NCBI GenBank assembly: GCA_028867675.1
Contig: JAGWGA010000009.1
Coordinates: 1 to 54,051, forward strand
Direction of reading: 5' to 3'
Length of the DNA: 54,051 bases
Source: Nitrososphaerota archaeon
Lineage (GTDB): Archaea > Thermoproteota > Nitrososphaeria > Nitrososphaerales > Nitrosopumilaceae
Shown: positions 50,933-54,051 of the stretch, one piece after another
How positions within the stretch are numbered: position 1 is the stretch's first letter
Layout of the letters: every line of letters begins with the position of its first letter
Position numbers and translations under genes: made by a program
The notes under the pieces: generated by a model
Database searches by the model: none
The model's input: only the letters and a program-made list of their open reading frames with translations
Told to the model about the DNA's origin: nothing

Positions 50933-51445
50933 ATGAAATTCATTCTAGAAAATACAAATGAAAACTTGGATGGAGAAATTGTCAAATCTATTGCTAATAA
51001 CGAGTTTGTCTTGAAGATCCAAGGAAAAGAACGTGAATTAAAAATAATTACAATGACTCATGATAAAGTTGAGTTTATGTTGGATAGTGTTTATCACATC
51101 ACAAAATATCTTGAAAACAGTACTAATAGAATAACACTTGTTATTGATGGAGTAAAATTGACATTTAACAAACGCCCGGAGATGGACAAGATTGTTTACA
51201 AAAACTCTGGAGCTGACTCTGCTGCTGATTCTCAAATAAATCTTAAAAGTCAAATTCCTGGTAGAGTTGTATCGATAAATGTTGCAACTGGAGACAAAGT
51301 AAAGAAAGGAGATGTAGTTTGTGTTTTGGAATCTATGAAAATGCAAATTTCAATCAAATCTCATAAAGACGGTATCGTAAAATCTATGAAATTAAAACAG
51401 GGCGCATCAGTAGCCAAAAGCGATGTGCTGGCAGAGATTGAATAA
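50933..51445 (+). CDS. accB: Biotin carboxyl carrier protein
   Basis: A 170-residue protein: an N-terminal domain, a short Ala/Ser/Asp-rich linker (about 95-103), and a C-terminal biotinyl domain with Leu-Glu-Ser-Met-Lys-Met (biotin lysine about 137). Stop and start of accC and accB nearly touch, so the three carboxylase subunits form one operon. Confidence 0.93.
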   Translation: MKFILENTNENLDGEIVKSIANNEFVLKIQGKERELKIITMTHDKVEFMLDSVYHITKYLENSTNRITLVIDGVKLTFNKRPEMDKIVYKNSGADSAADSQINLKSQIPGRVVSINVATGDKVKKGDVVCVLESMKMQISIKSHKDGIVKSMKLKQGASVAKSDVLAEIE

Positions 51446-51473
51446 TTATTTTTAAAAATAAATTAAAAGGAAT

Positions 51474-51944
51474 TTAATTTCCTTTCTTAAGAAAATCTAT
51501 TATCTCTTGATAGTTTGGTTCTATCAATGGATTGTCTGAAACCCATTTGTAGACTATGGTTCCATTTGCATCTACGATAAACACAGATCTTTTTGCCGCA
51601 TCATAACCTTTCACATGCAACAAATCAGGCATTAAAACATCATAGTCTCTTATTGTCTGACTCTTGTAGTCTCCAAGAACTGGGAAATTGAGATGATGTG
51701 CTTCTGCAAATGCTTTGTTTGCAAATGGGCCATCATTACTAATTCCTATTACTTGAGCACCAAGTTTTGATATCTGATTCCATTCGTCTCTAAAGGTACA
51801 CATTTCCTTTGTACATACAGGAGAACTTGCTGCTACAAAGAATGAGAGAACTACTTTTTTCCCTTTAAATTCATCCAAGCTACGCATTTTCAGATCTGTA
51901 TCTACTAGAGTGAAGGACGGTGCCTTTTGTCCTATATTTGCCAT
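51474..51944 (-). CDS. Peroxiredoxin (AhpC/TSA family)
   Basis: A 156-residue thiol peroxidase with the peroxidatic Cys44 in Ser-Pro-Val-Cys-Thr-Lys-Glu-Met-Cys-Thr-Phe; a second Cys49 five residues later could resolve it, as in bacterioferritin comigratory-type proteins, whose usual motif also has Cys-x4-Cys. Reducing power could come from the thioredoxin at 20483. It is convergent with accB. Confidence 0.88.
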   Translation of the reverse strand: MANIGQKAPSFTLVDTDLKMRSLDEFKGKKVVLSFFVAASSPVCTKEMCTFRDEWNQISKLGAQVIGISNDGPFANKAFAEAHHLNFPVLGDYKSQTIRDYDVLMPDLLHVKGYDAAKRSVFIVDANGTIVYKWVSDNPLIEPNYQEIIDFLKKGN

Positions 51945-52087
51945 AACTTAGATTCATTATTGACATATATCAATCAATTTGAGATTTCAAATTGAATAGA
52001 AAACAAATGTGAAAGATTGAAGATATTATCCAATTTCAAAGAAATTGTTGAAAAATTTACCATCAATGAAAAGTATGATCGAATAAT

Positions 52088-52504
52088 GTGAATAGATTTT
52101 TATACTCTACGACTGGCTTGTTAGCTACTTTGGTGGGAGAAGCTGCTGGTAGTTTCAGTCCAATCTTACTGTTATTCATATTTGCAATTGTAGCTACAGG
52201 ACCTACATTGATTCTTTCTAGAATGATCGCACCTAGACGTACTCCTAATCCCGTAAAGTTCCTTCCAATGGAATCTGGTCAAGTCCCACAAGGTGAAGGA
52301 CGTACTCACTTCATGATGCAATATTACTCGTATGTCTTGATGTTTGTTGTATTTGATGTAGCATCGATCTTTTTGTACGCTTGGGGAAGTAGTATTCTTA
52401 ATTTGCCAAAAGCTGAGACTCTTCCGATTATTGGATTTCTTGCGATAATCTTTGCAGCCTTTGCCTTTGCACTATATCAGGCAGGGAGAAAAGACATTTG
52501 GTAA
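52088..52504 (+). CDS. nuoA: NADH-quinone oxidoreductase (complex I) subunit A
   Basis: A 138-residue membrane protein with a GTG start and three helices (about 20-42, 78-99, 108-130), with the Met-Glu-Ser-Gly loop after the first helix typical of NuoA. It begins the nuoABCD run of complex I. In thaumarchaea the NADH-binding NuoEFG part is usually missing and the electron donor is unknown; only A to D are visible here. Confidence 0.9.
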   Translation: MNRFLYSTTGLLATLVGEAAGSFSPILLLFIFAIVATGPTLILSRMIAPRRTPNPVKFLPMESGQVPQGEGRTHFMMQYYSYVLMFVVFDVASIFLYAWGSSILNLPKAETLPIIGFLAIIFAAFAFALYQAGRKDIW

Positions 52505-52547
52505 CTTTTAAATCGAATATAGAAAAGATTCGGGATGGGGAAGAGAA

Positions 52548-53075
52548 ATGTTAAAAGAATTAGTAAATCAGGATACAGCACCTCATGCTACTAATGTTCT
52601 AGTTGGAAAACTTGGTGATATACTAATCAAGGCAGTAGGAAAACCGTTTGACATGGCAATCAACTGGGGTAGAATCTATTCCCTGTGGCCAGTCCATCTT
52701 GAGACTGCATGCTGCAGTGTAGAATTTGGCGCTGCATCCAGTCCACGTTATGACGTTGAAAGATTTGGCATTATCGAAGCATTTGGTTCTCTAAGACAAT
52801 GTGATCTAATTGTTGTCATGGGAACAATTACCAGAAAAATGGCTCCTAGATTGAGAATGGTATATGATCAGATGCCTGATCCAAAATATGTCATAGCAAT
52901 GGGAGCATGTGCAATTACTGGAGGATTATATTTTGACTCGTATAATGTACTCCCAGGTATAGATGGAGTTCTTCCTGTTGATGTTTATGTCCCAGGATGT
53001 CCACCAAGACCCGAGACACTTATTCAGGGATGTATGTTACTTCAAGAAAAAATAAAACGGATGAAGGCTAAATAG
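52548..53075 (+). CDS. nuoB: Complex I subunit B (Fe-S cluster N2)
   Basis: A 175-residue subunit with Cys-Cys-Ser-Val-Glu-Phe (about 53-58), Met-Gly-Ala-Cys-Ala-Ile-Thr-Gly-Gly and Gly-Cys-Pro-Pro-Arg-Pro-Glu, the four ligands of the N2 cluster next to the quinone site. Located 43 bases after nuoA and two bases before nuoC. Confidence 0.95.
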   Translation: MLKELVNQDTAPHATNVLVGKLGDILIKAVGKPFDMAINWGRIYSLWPVHLETACCSVEFGAASSPRYDVERFGIIEAFGSLRQCDLIVVMGTITRKMAPRLRMVYDQMPDPKYVIAMGACAITGGLYFDSYNVLPGIDGVLPVDVYVPGCPPRPETLIQGCMLLQEKIKRMKAK

Positions 53076-53077
53076 CA

Positions 53078-53725
53078 ATGAGCTCTGGAAATGAAAAGGA
53101 CGTAGAAGTTAAAGATACTGCCGATGAGCAATCTAATTCATCAAATTCAATGTCCAAGGATGAAGCAAAGAAATTTTATGAAGAAAAAGGATTGGACTTA
53201 TCTCCCGATGTTCCTGTTAAACCAAAACCAATTCCTGCATTTGAAAAATCTTTAGCTGATAAAATTTCTTCAAAATTTTCTGATAAGATACATGTAGACT
53301 ATGTAAGAGCTGACAGAATTAGAATTACCGCTAAAAGAGAAGATATTGTAGATGTTGCTAAATTTATTCGAGATGAACTAAAGTATGATCACGCTGAATC
53401 TGTATCCGGAGTCGACTATCCTGATTCAAGTGAAATTGAAGTTGTATATCACTTGGGATCTTATTCTGATGAAAAACTTGGACGACAAATTCTTACACTA
53501 GCAACTAGAGTTCCAAGAGAAGATATACCAAATCCCGGTTCAGATAAAACAAGAACTCCATCGCTGCGTGACGTATTCTATAGCGTAGAGTTTCACGAAA
53601 GAGAATGTTTTGAAATGTTTGGTGTTTACTTTGAAGGTCATCCTGATATGCGTAGATTGCTTCTCCCAGAAGATTGGGCGGATATACCCCCATTTAGAAA
53701 GGATTTCAAGATAAAGGGAAGATAA
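53078..53725 (+). CDS. nuoC: Complex I subunit C
   Basis: A 215-residue subunit with a charged low-complexity N-terminus (about 1-60) and the 30-kDa domain with Glu-Arg-Glu-Cys-Phe-Glu-Met-Phe-Gly-Val, Arg-Arg-Leu-Leu-Leu-Pro-Glu-Asp-Trp and Pro-Phe-Arg-Lys-Asp-Phe. Its stop is one base before nuoD. Confidence 0.93.
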   Translation: MSSGNEKDVEVKDTADEQSNSSNSMSKDEAKKFYEEKGLDLSPDVPVKPKPIPAFEKSLADKISSKFSDKIHVDYVRADRIRITAKREDIVDVAKFIRDELKYDHAESVSGVDYPDSSEIEVVYHLGSYSDEKLGRQILTLATRVPREDIPNPGSDKTRTPSLRDVFYSVEFHERECFEMFGVYFEGHPDMRRLLLPEDWADIPPFRKDFKIKGR

Positions 53726-53726
53726 G

Positions 53727-54051
53727 ATGACAACACAACTACCTCCAGGAATGCATATTGAGACAGTAGACGAAAAGATAATGACACTTAACGTAGGTCC
53801 TCAACATCCAGGTTCTGGACATATGAGACTAATCATCAAAGTCGACGGTGATTACATTGTTTCATGTGATCCTGATCCAGGTTATGTACATCGAGGAGAA
53901 GAAAAAATGGCTGAATATAGAAACTACATTCAGAACATTCCACATCTTGAAAGACCTGTGATTCACGACTCTTCTAATATTTTGTATCCGTATTGTCTTG
54001 GAGTTGAAGAGTTATTGGGAATTGAAGTTCCTGAAAGAGCAAAATATATTC
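53727..54051 (+). CDS. nuoD: Complex I subunit D, cut by the window edge
   Basis: The first 108 codons of the 49-kDa subunit: Leu-Asn-Val-Gly-Pro-Gln-His-Pro-Gly-Ser-Gly-His-Met-Arg (about 21-34), Asp-Pro-Gly-Tyr-Val-His-Arg-Gly-Glu-Glu-Lys (quinone side). The gene runs past the end of the window, so the C-terminal part is not seen. Confidence 0.93.
   Translation, partial: MTTQLPPGMHIETVDEKIMTLNVGPQHPGSGHMRLIIKVDGDYIVSCDPDPGYVHRGEEKMAEYRNYIQNIPHLERPVIHDSSNILYPYCLGVEELLGIEVPERAKYI

Overview
The window is a 54 kb piece of an AT-rich genome of the archaeal phylum Nitrososphaerota (Thaumarchaeota), most likely an ammonia oxidiser near Nitrosopumilaceae. The evidence is archaeal information processing (GINS, MCM, Hel308, RFC small and large subunits, Alba, aIF5B, aIF6, L7Ae, S28e, L24e, L37e, an Sm-like protein, archease), archaeal TATA boxes placed so that several mRNAs would be leaderless, a complex I start (nuoABCD) and a three-gene biotin-dependent acyl-CoA carboxylase of the kind used in the 3-hydroxypropionate/4-hydroxybutyrate cycle. 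No ammonia monooxygenase, rRNA, cdc6 or CRISPR array is present, so the ammonia-oxidiser label is an inference.

Positions 1-10,400 are accessory. Small membrane, PH-like, GIY-YIG, VOC and DUF2971-like genes are mixed with three decayed tails of one DDE transposase. All three tails begin at the stop codon of an unrelated gene. Within this part, 3,400-5,414 is a fluoride-response operon: promoter, fluoride riboswitch, a 391-residue unknown membrane-anchored protein, the fluoride channel CrcB and a DUF190 protein. Positions 8,400-10,490 hold a small DNA-binding protein, an AbrB-like protein and a tyrosine recombinase ending next to the 3' end of tRNA-Ala(CGC), the usual layout at an integration site.

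Positions 10,500-25,600 are core genome: a cyclic amidohydrolase, rpiA, ribosomal L37e, an Sm-like protein, a creatininase-family enzyme, purU, phosphoglucosamine mutase, the L7Ae-S28e-L24e-ndk-aIF5B cluster, thioredoxin, archease, hisS, aIF6, two zinc-type ferredoxins and rfcS. Positions 25,600-31,840 carry the GINS-MCM-Hel308 replication/repair cluster and an AglH-type GlcNAc-phosphate transferase. Opposite it are genes for a nucleotide-sugar oxidoreductase, a hexapeptide acetyltransferase and a Trm112-like protein, probably partly for N-glycan sugars.

Positions 33,500-54,051 are metabolic: branched-chain aminotransferase, an FNR-type reductase, Alba, a PEP mutase/isocitrate lyase-family enzyme, succinate dehydrogenase (sdhACDB), a DUF59 protein, argH, an inositol monophosphatase-family enzyme, an unknown gene followed by rfcL, the acyl-CoA carboxylase (beta, biotin carboxylase, BCCP), a peroxiredoxin and nuoABCD, with nuoD cut by the window edge. 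Seven tRNA genes are present: Ala-CGC, Leu-TAG, Ser-TGA, Pro-CGG, Ala-GGC, Lys-TTT and an Asp-GTC gene with about 32 extra bases in its D-loop, read as an intron.

The observations most worth following are the riboswitch whose 3' strand can instead pair with the bases just before the first start codon, the unknown protein it controls, and the repeated fusion of a transposase tail to gene stop codons.
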